From NCBI GenBank assembly GCA_004431415.1, contig QPMI01000637.1:124001-188000 (forward strand): DNA of 64,000 nt. Direction: 5' to 3'. Source of the stretch: Cyanophora paradoxa. Its lineage: Eukaryota; Glaucocystophyceae; Cyanophorales; Cyanophoraceae. This document shows, piece after piece, positions 52,049 to 62,662 of this stretch. Position 1 is the first letter of the stretch. Each line of letters opens with the position of its first letter. The notes beneath the pieces were generated by a model. That model made no database searches, was not told where the DNA came from, and was given only the letters and a program-made list of their open reading frames with translations. A program made the position numbers and the translations under genes.

Positions 52049-55000
52049 TCAGATGCGGACGTCGCCGACGCGGGCCCACTGCGGGAGCAGGGCGGGGGCC
52101 GTCAGGCCCCCCCAGAGGCGCAGGCCGGCCGGGGGAGCGCGCACCCGCACGGGGAGCTTCCCCGCGAGCCCAGCGGGGGCCGCCGCCCCCTCCGCCGTCT
52201 GCTGGCGGCCCCGGACCTCCCCAGGGCCCGCCGCGCCGGCCCCGGCGCCGGCGCCGCGGCAGCTGCCGGGGGCCTCAGAGGGGAGACGAAGGGGCCGGGG
52301 GAGGGGCGGGGAGGGGCGGGCGCACGGGCGGGCTTGCCCCCGATGGCGCGCAGGGACGAGACGTTCTCCGCGTCGGGCACGGGGATCGCCGCCGGCAGCC
52401 GCGCCTGCCCCGCCCGCCGCGCCCCGCCTGAGATGGCACGGACGCGGAGGGAGGGCGGGAAGCGGGGGCGCACGGGCTCGGCGGCGGCGGCGGCGGACGA
52501 GGGCCGGGGCGCCTCCACCGCCGCCTCCTTCCCGACCGCCGCCGCCTCCTCCGCGCTGCCGCCCCGGGGCCGGGTCAGGGCGCGCGCGGCCGGAGGGGGC
52601 GGGGGTCGCGCGCACGCGGCGCCCGCGGACTGCTGCGCATGCGCCCGCCGGACCCGCCCGCGGATCGCGTTCACCCAGCTGGGCCGGCGTCAGGGCCGGG
52701 GGTACAGCGGAGGTGGCGCGGGGGGTGCGGCGGCGCACGTGTACAGCTCGTCGCGCGAGTCGCACTGGAGGACGACTACCCCGAGGAGCGCGTGGAGATC
52801 TGGGGCCGGCCCTGAGCGCGGGGCGGGCGGGGCGCGGCCCGCGAAAGCGGGCGGGGGGCACCTGGAAGTTGCAGACGCGGCCCTCGAAGGCGCCGACGAC
52901 GCTGCGGGGCGGGGCGCGCGTGGGCCGGGGCGCGAGGGAGGGGCCCGGGGCCCGGGGCGGGGGCGCACGTGACGGCGAGGACGTCGGCGAGGCGGACGGC
53001 CTTGGCGGCCGCCTTCTCGCTCTGCGGCCGGCCTCGGCCCCGCCCCGCGCCCCGCGCCGGCGAGGGGCGGGCCGAGGGGGCCACCGCACCCGCTCGTTCG
53101 CGCAGCACGTCAGCCGGTCGCCCCGAAGCTGGCCGGGCGCGCACGTCGGCAGCCGGGCGAGGGGCGAGGGGGGCGCGTTCCGGGGTACACGTGCACCCTG
53201 AAGTACCGTCGGACGAAGCGCTGGGAGATCGGGTCCTGCCTCCGCAGGTACCCCTCCACTGGGGGGGCAGGGTTCGGGGGCGGGCGGGGGTCGGAGCAGG
53301 GCGGGGGCGGGCGCACGGAAGACGTCGTCGGAGGGCGGGGGCGCCGGAGCGCACGCCGCCGCCGCCGCCGTCGACGGGGCAGGCGGGGCCGGCTCGGGGC
53401 GGCGGACGGGGGCGTCGCGGTCGCGGGCCGCGTTCGAGGGCCGCGGCGCCGACTTGGAGCGGGCCTGGGGCGCGGTCAGGGCGGGGATGGCGGGGAGGGC
53501 GGGACGGGGTCGGGGCGGCGGCTGGCCTGGGGCTTGCGGGTGGGCAGGGCGGACGGCTGCGGGGCGGCGGGGCGCGCCTCCGGCTCGTCGCCCTCCTCGC
53601 AGTAGACTGCGCCGGAGCCGGCTCGAATGCGGCGGAGAGGAGAACGAGAAAGCGGGGCGGCGCACTGGGAAAGGAGGCGGCGGAGCCGCGGGGCACGGGG
53701 CGGGCGGCGGGGCCCGCGAGTGGGCGAGCCGCGCCGGGCGGGCCGGCGCCGCGACGGGGGCGATGGGGAGGGCCGGCGGGGCGAGTGCGGCCCTGCGGAC
53801 GAGATGGCGTGAGGCGAGACCTGCAGGCGACGGCGCCGGCACGGGGCGGCGCACTCGGGCGCGGCGGGGGCGAGGGCCTCGGGAGAGGCGCCGGCGGGCC
53901 CGACGCCGGGCCGCGAGACGATCACGCAGACCGTCGTGTTGCCGTTCGCCGCGCTCGGGAAGCTGGCGGCCGCGGCGGCCGCCGCCTGCGCCGCCGCCTG
54001 CGCCGCCTGCGCGGTGGCGTCGCCCTTGCCCGCCCCGCCCAGCGAGGCGCGCTCGCGGGGCGGCGAGGAGGCGCGCGGCCCGCCCCCGCCGCTGCTCCGC
54101 GGCTGCGCCCGTGCGGGGCTCGGGACGGGCTCGGCCGCCGGCTGCCGCGGAACTTCAGATGGGCCCCGGGGGGTACGGCGAGGCGGGACGGGAAGGGGAA
54201 CGGGCGCACAGGGAAGAGCGTCGCCGTGTGAACGACGGCGTCCCGGTCCGCGACGGCCTGCGGCGGGGCGGGATGAGGGCGGGGGGGCGCGGCGGAGGTG
54301 AACGGGGGCGCGGCGCACGGTGTAATCGGCGGCGGCGGCGGAGCGTCTGGAGGAGGAGGGGGGCGTGGTGCGGTGCGGGGCGGGGCCGGCGGGGGCGGCG
54401 AGGAGCGGGGAGCGGAAGGGGTTGGAGCCCGGCGGGCTCGTGCGGGCGAAGGCGGCGCGGGGCGAGAAGCGGTCGAAGTCGAACTCCTCCTCGGGCGCCG
54501 CCGCCGCGACGGGCGCGGCGAGGCGCTCCGCGTGGCTCTGGTGGAACGCCCCCGCCATCGGGACGGGCGCGACGGGCGCCGCGGCGGGGGCGTGCGGGGG
54601 CGGCGCCGGGGCGGCCGGCGTGGGCGGCCCGCCGGACTCCTTGAGCTTGCGGACGAAGGCGTTGAGGAGGCCGACGCGCTCGCCGAGCTTCTTCGCCCGC
54701 GCCTGGTGCGCCCGGATGAGGGCGTCTGCCGCAACGACTCGGTTCGGTTTCGCGGCGAGAGAGGGTCCCGCGCGGGAACTGCGCACCCCGGGCGGCGACC
54801 GCGTCCTCGAGGCCCCGGATGCGGCCCTGGTACCCCTCCTCCGCGGCGAAGAGGCGCTCGTACTCGCCTGGGGAGGGGGCGGGGGGCAGTGAGCGCGGCG
54901 CGCCGGGCGACAGGGCGCGAGCGGGCGGGCGAGGGGGCGGGGGAACCTTTGAGGAGCTCGCGCTCGGCGAGGAGCTGCTCGATGGCCCCGCGCAGCGCCC

Positions 55001-57061
55001 CCTCCGCCGTCCGCTGGTCCGCCAGCTGCGCCCCCCGCCCCGCCCGTGAGCCGGCGGCCCGGGCGGTGCGGGGCGGGGGCGGGGTCGGGCGGGCGGGGCG
55101 CCTCGGACTCGAGGTGGCCGGCGCGGCCGCGGAGCTCGGCCTCGCGCTCGCCGCCCTCCTCCAGCGCGTCCTCCAGCGCCCGCACCCCTGCGCCCCGCGC
55201 GCTCGCCCCGCCGCCCGCAGGAGCGCCGCCGCGGCGCCGGCGCACGGGCTTCGAGAGAGGCGGTGATGGCCTCCTTGGCGGCGAGGTCGCGCCTCAGCGC
55301 CTCCATGCGCCCCTCCGTCTCGGCGTCGCGCCGCTGGATGGCCTGCGCGAGCTGGCGGGGCGGGGTGAGGGCGGGGCGGGGCGGGGCGCCGGGGGCCGGG
55401 GCTCGCTCGCCTGGCCCTCGAGCTCGACGCGGCGCTGGACCTCCCGCTGCAGCTCCCGCATCTTCCCCTCCAGCGCCCCCGCCGCCTCCTGCCCGCCCCG
55501 CCTCGCCCCGCGAAGCCGAGCGGCGGGGCGGGGCGCGGCGGCGCGGCGCACGTCCCTGGCCGCGGCGTCCGCGGTGAGCTGCGCGCAGCGGGCCTTCCAC
55601 TCGTCGAGCTGCGCCGGCGAGCGTGAGCTGCGCGGGCGCGGGACGGGCGGGCGGGCGGGCGGGCGGCACCAGCTGGTTCTGGCGGCGGAGCTTGGGGATG
55701 AGGACCTGCCGCAGCTCGGAGGCCGCCATCACGCGCCCCCGCACCTGCGGCCCCGGGGCTCCGCCCGTCAGCCCCGCCCCGGTTCAAGGCGGGGAAAGGG
55801 CCGCGGCGACCTCCTCCTCGAGCGCCTTCAGCTTCGCTGTGAGGGCCTCGCTGGCCTGCTGCCGCTGCCGCCGCCCCTGCTCCGCCCCCTCCCGGTGCTG
55901 CCCCCGCGTCGGGGCGCGCCCGGGGCGGGGGCGGGGGCGGGGCGGGGCGGGCGCACGAGCTTCTCGAGGGCGTCGAGCTTGAGCTGCAGGATGGCGATCT
56001 GCTCGTCCTTGGCGCGCAGCTCGGCCGCGTAGAGCTCCTTGAGCCGCCTCAGCTCCGCCTCGCGGTCCGGCCCCCGCTGCGCGCGGCGCCGCCAGTCAGA
56101 GCCGGCGCGCCGGGGAGCGGCTCGCGGCGGCGCGCCTCCCGCTCGAAGTCGGCGATGGCCGAGCGCGCGAGCTGCAGCTGCTCCTCCTTCGCCGAGAGCT
56201 TCGAGTCCCACGCGGCGCGCAGCGAGGAGAGGTCTGCGGCGCCGGCGCGGCGGGGCGCGGCGTCAGCGGCGGCCGTGCTGCGGGGCCGGCCCCGGGCGAG
56301 CGCCGGCGCACCCTGGTCCTTCGTCTTCGACTCCTCCTCCAGCAGCCGGATCTTCTCGGAGAGCCAGAAGACCTGCCAGCGGGGGGCCGTGAGCGGGGTC
56401 GGGAGGGGCAGCGGAAAGCCTGCGGGGCCCGCCTTCTGATCCTTCTCCCACACGTCCTTCTCTAGACCTGAAACGCGGTCGACGAGCTTCTGCATCTGCA
56501 CGTTCTTGTCCTGCAAGCCGAACCGTGTCTCAGGCGGGTTGTCGCGCGGCGAGCTCAGGCGAGCGCTGCGGCGGCACCTTCACTTTCTGAACGAGCTCGC
56601 GGATCTTTATGTTGTATGCGTGATCCTGCGGCGGCACGGCCGCTTTGTCCATGTCCGTCTGCGAGGAGGCCGTCGAGACAGCCGACGAACGCCTCGCCTG
56701 TCTGCCATCTGGCGACACGAGGTCGATAGTGGAGCTGGGACTTCCGATGTTCGTGGTCTGCTTGAGGTTCTGCCGACAAATAAGCGGCGAAGGAAGCGCG
56801 GGACGCGGGCCGGTGGGCGCGGCTATCTCTTTGACGGGTTCGAACGCGCCGCGTCGCGCCACAGGAGGGGCGTGCAGCGGCAAGCTGGCTTCGAACCTTG
56901 ATTTTGGATATTAGCGACCCCAGTAGCTGGTCGGTCTGGTCCAGTTCGCTTGCAGCTCGGCTAACCAGGCCCCGAAGCGCCTCGCTGTTCCTCTCGAGCC
57001 TCGCGCTCCTGAACGGGCTCGATTCAAGCGATGAGGGAGCCGGCGGCGCCATAGCCAGCAT
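52049..57061 (-). CDS. Long coiled-coil protein with a C-terminal PH domain
   Basis: ATG at 57061 (MLAMAPPAPSSLESSPFRSA); stop TGA 52051-52049. Exon 1 ends LLGSLISKIK. Later exons read AYNIKIRELVQK, QDKNVQMQKLVDRVSGLEKD, WLSEKIRLLEEESKTK, AAWDSKLSAKEEQLQLARSA, LKELYAAELRAKDEQIAILQ, QLDEWKARCAQLTADAAARD, MRELQREVQRRVELEGQ, IQRRDAETEGRMEALRRDLA and YERLFAAEEGYQGRIRGLED. This gives a multi-segment coiled coil over about 56.9-54.6 kb. A Pro/Ser/Ala-rich linker follows (FDFDRFSPRAAFAR; NTTVCVIVSRPGVG). The PH-like fold is split over exons at about 53.25-52.65 kb: VEGYLRRQDPISQRFVRRYFRV, VRLADVLAV, VVGAFEGRVCNFQ, VVLQCDSRDELYTC and AWVNAIRGRV. PH domains bind phosphoinositides or proteins, so a membrane-linked scaffold is likely. 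No catalytic domain. Parts of this gene have been copied to 26.3 and 58.6 kb. Confidence 0.6.
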
Positions 57062-58560
57062 CGCTCGCTGCTCCTGCTGGCCTGGGCCCCGGCCGGTTTG
57101 AAATGTGTGGCGGGGGGTACGCTGCTCGTCGGACGTCTGCAGCACGGAACGCGAACGTCGAATTCGAACACCGCGGCCGCGGCCGAGAGATCTAGCTATC
57201 GCTATAGAACCGCCGAGATCTAGAAGAGCGATCACGCGACGAGCTCGAGGTCTAGTTGCCGCATGCGCACTGCGGCACACTGAACCAAAGAAGAATCTGG
57301 GGATCATCGGATCGGAAGCAACTGCCAGCTGCAGGCTGCTGGCCTCAGATCATCGGACTCTCCGCGGGATCTACTAGGCTAGATTTCGAATTCCCGGCGT
57401 CCGGATCCGATCGCGAGGCTCATGATCAGCTGCAGGCGCCCCGGCCGGCGCCGGGGCGCCGCGGCGCGCGCTGCTAGCGCTATCTGTACGTATACATGTG
57501 TGCAAGTGTGGCGCGATCATCGGATAGCTATAGGCTGGCAAGGCGCTTGCGTCAATGCGACTTCAGCTGCAGCTAGAGCATGTGCATCTAGATCTCAGAC
57601 TCTCAATTAATATATTGCAACGAGCGCTAGGTCTGCCCGGGCGCGCGCGCGCGCGTTAATTATAAACCTGTTAACGTTTCAGCCTGATTTAAATTAGGCT
57701 AGCCTGATTAGAAATCAGGCCGGAATCAGCTGCTGCAGGCTGATCATGAGCCGTCAGCCTGACTCCAGCCTAATTGCTAATTATATCGAGAACCGGGCTC
57801 CGTGCACGTGATGCTCGGTAGGCAGGAGCCAGCCTTCATGATCAGATCAGAGCTCGAGGCTCGGCTTAAGCTCGGCGGCCACCGGCGCCGCGGCCGGGCG
57901 CCGCGCCCGCCGGCAGCTTTTTTTTTGCAAAAGTGGACGTCGCATTGATATTCGATACACCACGGCACATGTATCAATGTTCTACGTGACGTGCCCTTCC
58001 GACCGGTCAGCTATCTAGCCGAGGGTGCTAGCTAGGTGCCGGCCATGGGTCGCTCAATATGGGAGGTTCGCCTGAGTGGGGGAGCCATGGTTTTCGGTGA
58101 TCCGCGCCCGCCGGCAGCGCTAGCGGCCGGCAGGACGTCGACGCGGGTGCCGTCATCACCCATGGCCACAGCTTAGCTAATAATTATAATTGTATTATAA
58201 TTAGTTTGCAGCGGCGAGACAATCTTAAGGCGACTTGGATGGCCGCCGGGCGGGCGGGAAAGCCTAGGGGCGGAAGCGGCCGCGGGGCGCCGGCGCCGCG
58301 CGCGCGGGGGGGGGGTGGGGGGGATGATGGGGGGGGGGGGGGGGGGGGATGAGAGCGGCGTGTGTCGAAGCGTGCGGGCCGGGCCTCATGATCAGTTCGA
58401 GATGAATCAGCTGCGCATTAATATTTGGGCCGTGTGCAGCTGGTAGGTACACTGCAGCTGCAAGCCTGCGCCGCGGCCGCTCCGGGCTAGCGGCCCTGCG
58501 GACGAATTCGCGCGTACGCGTCATGATCAGGCGAGGCCTCATGATCAGTGCATGCGCAGG
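57062..58560. other. Intergenic, palindrome-rich
   Basis: Upstream of the coiled-coil/PH gene. No gene seen. It contains AGATCTAGCTATCGCTATAG (57188), CAGCTGCAGGC, a CTGATTTAAATTAGGCTAGCCTGATTAG block (57683-57710), a GGCCGCCGG block at 57877-57912, and a G-run interrupted by T/AT (58303-58348). Confidence 0.5.
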
Positions 58561-59060
58561 CGGCGGCGCCGGGCGCCGGCGCGGGGCGGCGCATGCGCAC
58601 GAGGGCGGGGCGGGGGCGAGGGCCTCGGGAGAGGCGCCGCCGCGGCCGGGCCCGACGCCGGGCCGCGAGACGATCACGCAGACCGTCGTGTTGCCGTTCG
58701 CCGCGCTCGGGAAGCTGGCGGCGGCGGCCGCCGCCGCCTGCGCCGCCGCCTGCGCCGCCGCCTGCGCCGCCTGCAGCTGGGCGGTGGCGTCGCCCTTGCC
58801 GGCCCCGCCCAGCGAGGCGCGCTCGCGGGGCGGCGAGGAGGCGCGCGGCCCGCCCCCGCCGCTGCTCCGCGGCTGCGCCCGCGCCGCCGCGCGGGGCTCG
58901 CGACGGGCTCGGCCGCCGGCTGCCGCCGCAGTGCCGCCGCGCGTACTCGGCGCGTACTACCCCCGGTAGACTGCTACGTATATACTAGTACGGTACTATC
59001 CGCGTAGCTTGAATCATATGCTTCAGCCTTCAGATGGGCCCCCGGGGGTACACCTACGCA
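58561..59060 (+). pseudogene. Relic of an internal exon of the coiled-coil/PH gene
   Basis: Reverse-strand coding homology to 53823-54170 of the gene at 52.0-57.1 kb (shared CCGGGCCGCGAGACGATCACG and GTCGCCCTTGCC regions; TTCAGATGGGCCCC at the far end). Against the source it has repeated 6-bp gains that create GCATGCGCA (58591-58599), CCGCGGCCG (58640-58648) and CTGCAGCTG (58771-58779). A 7-bp GGCGCC gain lies near 58570. A block of about 100 bp of TACGTA/GTAC-rich sequence lies before 59030. No splice sites or flanking exons are preserved, so it is a dead fragment. Confidence 0.75.
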
Positions 59061-59457
59061 CATTCGGATTCATTGCATAGTAAGTACAACTCGCATGAAA
59101 TTGCAAGCTGGATTGTTGCGCGCCGCGGCCCGGCGGCGGCCGTCGCGGTCTCGTCGTCTCGAGAGTCGAGTCTCGACTCTCGACTTTCGGTTAGAGGCTC
59201 CAACTAGCCTCCAAGGAGCTTCGAGATCGTCGACGAGACACGCGTACGCGTCCGCGACTCCGATCCGGATCGTATATGCAATAGCTAATACCGTAGTAAT
59301 ACGTAATACGCATACGTATACTCGGCGTAATACTCGCGCCGGGTGGCCTGTTATCAATGGCGCTGAATCTACGCGGGGCATGATTCATACGTCAACGTGG
59401 ACGCGACTCACCGTAGGCACGCGAGTCGATCACGCGACAACGCGTACCGGTAGTCGT

Positions 59458-59513
59458 CGCGTACCGCGGCGTACCGCCGCGTACCGCGGCGTACCGCCGC
59501 GTACCGCGGCGTA
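59458..59513. repeat. 10-bp tandem array GTACCGCGGC/GTACCGCCGC
   Basis: Five alternating 10-bp units, GTACCGCGGC and GTACCGCCGC, end in GTACGTCGAC. Alternate units contain the palindrome CCGCGG. Confidence 0.8.
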
Positions 59514-60140
59514 CGTCGACGTCAGATTTAAATTGACAGTTGCAACTTGCAATTGTTTTTGAACTTATAATTTTAATATAATTAGACCGCAAGGTCCGCA
59601 ACCTTAAGTAAAAAACGATTTGCTTGATTCATGACTCGCGTCGGTTCGGCGCTTGTACCAATCGCAATGCGCGAATCGCCCGCGAGCTCGAGCTCCGGCC
59701 CCCGGGCCTCCGGCGGGAGTCCGGCCGCGGGCCCCCGGGCCGGGCCTCCTGCATGAGCCGGCGAGGCTTGAGCTTGATCCTCCAGCTCCCACTGCCTCCC
59801 AGCCTCCCACTGTAAAACACTTAATTAATGCGCCAGATATTATATATTATAATGTAATTAGTGCGTTTTTGGAGTTAAATTTGGAGTCAATTTTGGACCC
59901 GCCAACCCGGACCGTACGTACCCCTTCGCGGTACCAAATGATGACTCATGATCAGTAAATGTGTTTAAAGTTTCTGTAATCCGTGCAGTGGTTTTGCATT
60001 ATATTACTTACTGACAAGTTACTATGCGATCCGAATTCGAAGTTCGAATTCCCAGGAATCCCAGCTTGCCAAGGCTTGATCGCGAGTCGCGACGTCGACT
60101 CCGTGACTCGCTCGCGAGTCGCGAGACTCCGAGTCGCCGA

Positions 60141-60262
60141 GTGAGTTGCAACTTGCAAGTTGCAACTGCGAGCTCGAGTCGCGACTCAGTGAGTTGCAAC
60201 TTGCAAGTTGCAACTGCGAGCTCGAGTCGCGACTTGCAAGTTGCAACTGCGAGCTCGATCGC
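60141..60262. repeat. 48-bp tandem repeat with long palindromes
   Basis: Two full units and one partial unit contain GTTGCAACTTGCAAGTTGCA followed by ACTGCGAGCTCGAGTCGCGA. The third unit carries an extra TCGCGA/GAGCTC block. No coding potential is supported. Confidence 0.75.
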
Positions 60263-61249
60263 GAGCTCGAGCCCGCGGACCGTTGACGTTCCGAAGTTCG
60301 TCGGCCTCCTAGGAGTCTGGGACTCTTGTCTGTGAGCCTGTGAGGCTGTGACTCCTGCGGCGAGTCCTGCCAGGCTGTGGCTCAGCCGCTCAGGCAGTGT
60401 TGTCATCATGATGCACACGGCCGTCCAGGCATCATGATGCGTCAATTATGATCCATCATGATCGATCATGACGTCTTCCCGCGGTCAGAATCGTTTCCCA
60501 GGGCATTTCCCACTCCTATTTCGCTGCGCGGGCTCTCTGCTGCGTTTCTAATGCATCGCGACGTGTTTAAGACTCATTTCTGACCAGTCTGGATAGATAT
60601 TGGGCCCAGGGTTGGCCTGAAAGAGGTCCACACCCCCCTCTTCCCAAGATTTTTGAGGCAGAGGAGTGGTTGATCAACCTCCTTCAATGTCAAGATGGTG
60701 TGTTATGTGTTTTAAAAGCTGTGTTAAGCGTCTCCGCACCCATTCTCAAAGTGCGAATCGGTGCGATCTTGCATCGCCAGTGGCAAAGGGTGGTGCCCCC
60801 TGTACCCCCCACGGCAACACAGCAGCCTTTCAGCATCGTCAGAATCGCTCCAAACCTCCTCTGACTAGCATATACGGTGTCGTTAAGTTGTTTAGATCGC
60901 ATAAGAGGTCGTTAAAAAAGCGCAGGCGACCAGAAACACGAGATTTATGCACTGTACAGGTACCCCCCCTCACATCATGATGACGATCATCATAATCCGA
61001 GGTCATCATGATGCGTTAATGACGTCTCATCATGATGGCGTCATCATGATGTGTGCATCATGATGACAGCACTGCGCTCAGGCTGTGAATCGAGCCTGTG
61101 ATCTCATGAGGAGTCGGAGACTCGGAGACTCGGAGGCTCGCGATCGGAGCCTCGGAATCTGGCTCGGATTTCGAAAGTTTGACTCGGACCCTGGCCATGC
61201 CATCATTGCCATGATGGAAAATACTACTGTCGCCAGTCTGTCGGTCCAG

Positions 61250-61480
61250 TGTCGGACAGTGTCGGTACCAAATTATGTCGGTCCGGGCATGAATCCGCAT
61301 GATCTAACGACAGAATTTGGGACCGTCACTGAGTCATAAAACGGGTACAGGTCGCCCCATACAATGAACCGCCGCACACAAACCTGAAAATTTCATGACG
61401 ACATAATTTGGGACCGTCATATTTCACCAAGAGAAGGGTCATGCATATGCAAGTTTTATAACGACATAAATCTGTCAGCC
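61250..61480. repeat. Possible MITE with CGACATAATTTGGGACCG motifs
   Basis: CGGTACCAAATTATGTCGG (inverted, about 61263) and CGACAGAATTTGGGACCGTC, CGACATAATTTGGGACCGTC and CGACATAAATCTGTC (direct, about 61308, 61399, 61462) form an inverted-repeat-like structure. The limits and target duplication could not be fixed. Confidence 0.4.
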
Positions 61481-62662
61481 ATATTTTTGTGTTACACGGT
61501 AGGCTACGACTCGGGCTACGAGTCACCGTTACGGGCCTACTAGTACTTAGTAGTAAGTTAGTACTACTTACTAAGTTACGGCAACTTCCGGGCCGGAAGT
61601 TCCGGCCCCGGCCGCGGTTACGGGCCTTACCGTATACTACTAGGCTAGTACGTACTACGTAGTACGGCTCTACATGTACACTGTGACAGTTACTACAGTA
61701 TCATCAACCTCTAGATCTGTGGCGCGATTAAGCGCGATTTCCGCCATGCTGCGCTGCAGCTGCCTGCCGCAGTGCGCATGCCGCACTGCGGCGCAGCGGC
61801 AGTGCATGCGCATGCACTGCGCACACGTGCACGGCCCAAATGCGCCAATGCAGCGCCATACATATAGCTGCGCATGCGGCGTACCGGTAGCCTCGTACTA
61901 CGGTAGTTATAATTATAAATTACTAGTTAAGTTAGCCTACTAAGTAATAGCGAGGGTAGGCGCTTGCAATCGCGGCGCTGCGCCGCACACGGCGCACTCG
62001 CCGCGTGACTCGCGCCGACTCGGCGACTCTCTCGGCGAACTTCGGAATCCGCGCGCGCACTGGCAAGCTCTAATCCTCGTCGGGCTCGGTAGTTTGAAAG
62101 CCGCGAAGCCTGCAGCTACATATACCGCGCCGTTTCCTGCAGCCGTTTGATACGTTACGTATACAGACCCAATATCCGCCTGGGAGATCTAGACGTAGCT
62201 TCGGGCTCAAGCTCCCTAGATAGATAGGCCTAGGCCTGCAGTCGCAGATTGCCGCATGCGCTGCGCCGCAACGCTGGAATCGGTGGACGGGTTTTCATGG
62301 CTGCTGAACTAAGCATATGCATGCATCGGGAGCGGCATGCGCATTCCGAAGCGGAATACCAGTCGCTGGCGTCAAGGCCGACAAGCGCCAGCGGCCACAT
62401 GCATATGCATATGCATGTGCATGATGATTATGCCGTCGAAGAAACTAAGCGGAAATCAACCGCGCTTACGGTTGCTGCGCATGTATGTGCTTTCCAGACG
62501 GCCGAGCGTGGCGCTGTGTCAGCTGCAGCCTGTAGGTTTGCATACGGCCATAGCATACACAGCTCTAAACCAAGCTATAGGTCGCGCGCGCGGCGCTCAG
62601 CTGCAGAGCAACCGTGTACAGCTTCGCTGCGGCCGCGAAACGCAGCGTCTGTGTACACGCAC

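Larger units (their letters stand above)
59061..62662. other. Gene-poor region with tandem and inverted repeats
   Basis: 3.6 kb between the relic and the right-hand gene. It is dominated by overlapping palindromes, tandem repeats (listed separately) and ATCATGATG-type blocks at 60405-60470 and 60972-61070. These blocks flank a more ordinary 480-bp stretch without recognisable coding sequence. The final 400 bp before 62663 is the 5' flank of the secreted-protein gene; no promoter motif was recognised. Confidence 0.5.

Noticed and set aside
52011-54644. Plus-strand frames of 390-420 codons opposite the coiled-coil/PH gene
   Set aside because: Low-complexity Arg/Gly/Ala composition; the minus strand shows PH and coiled-coil exons with proper introns.
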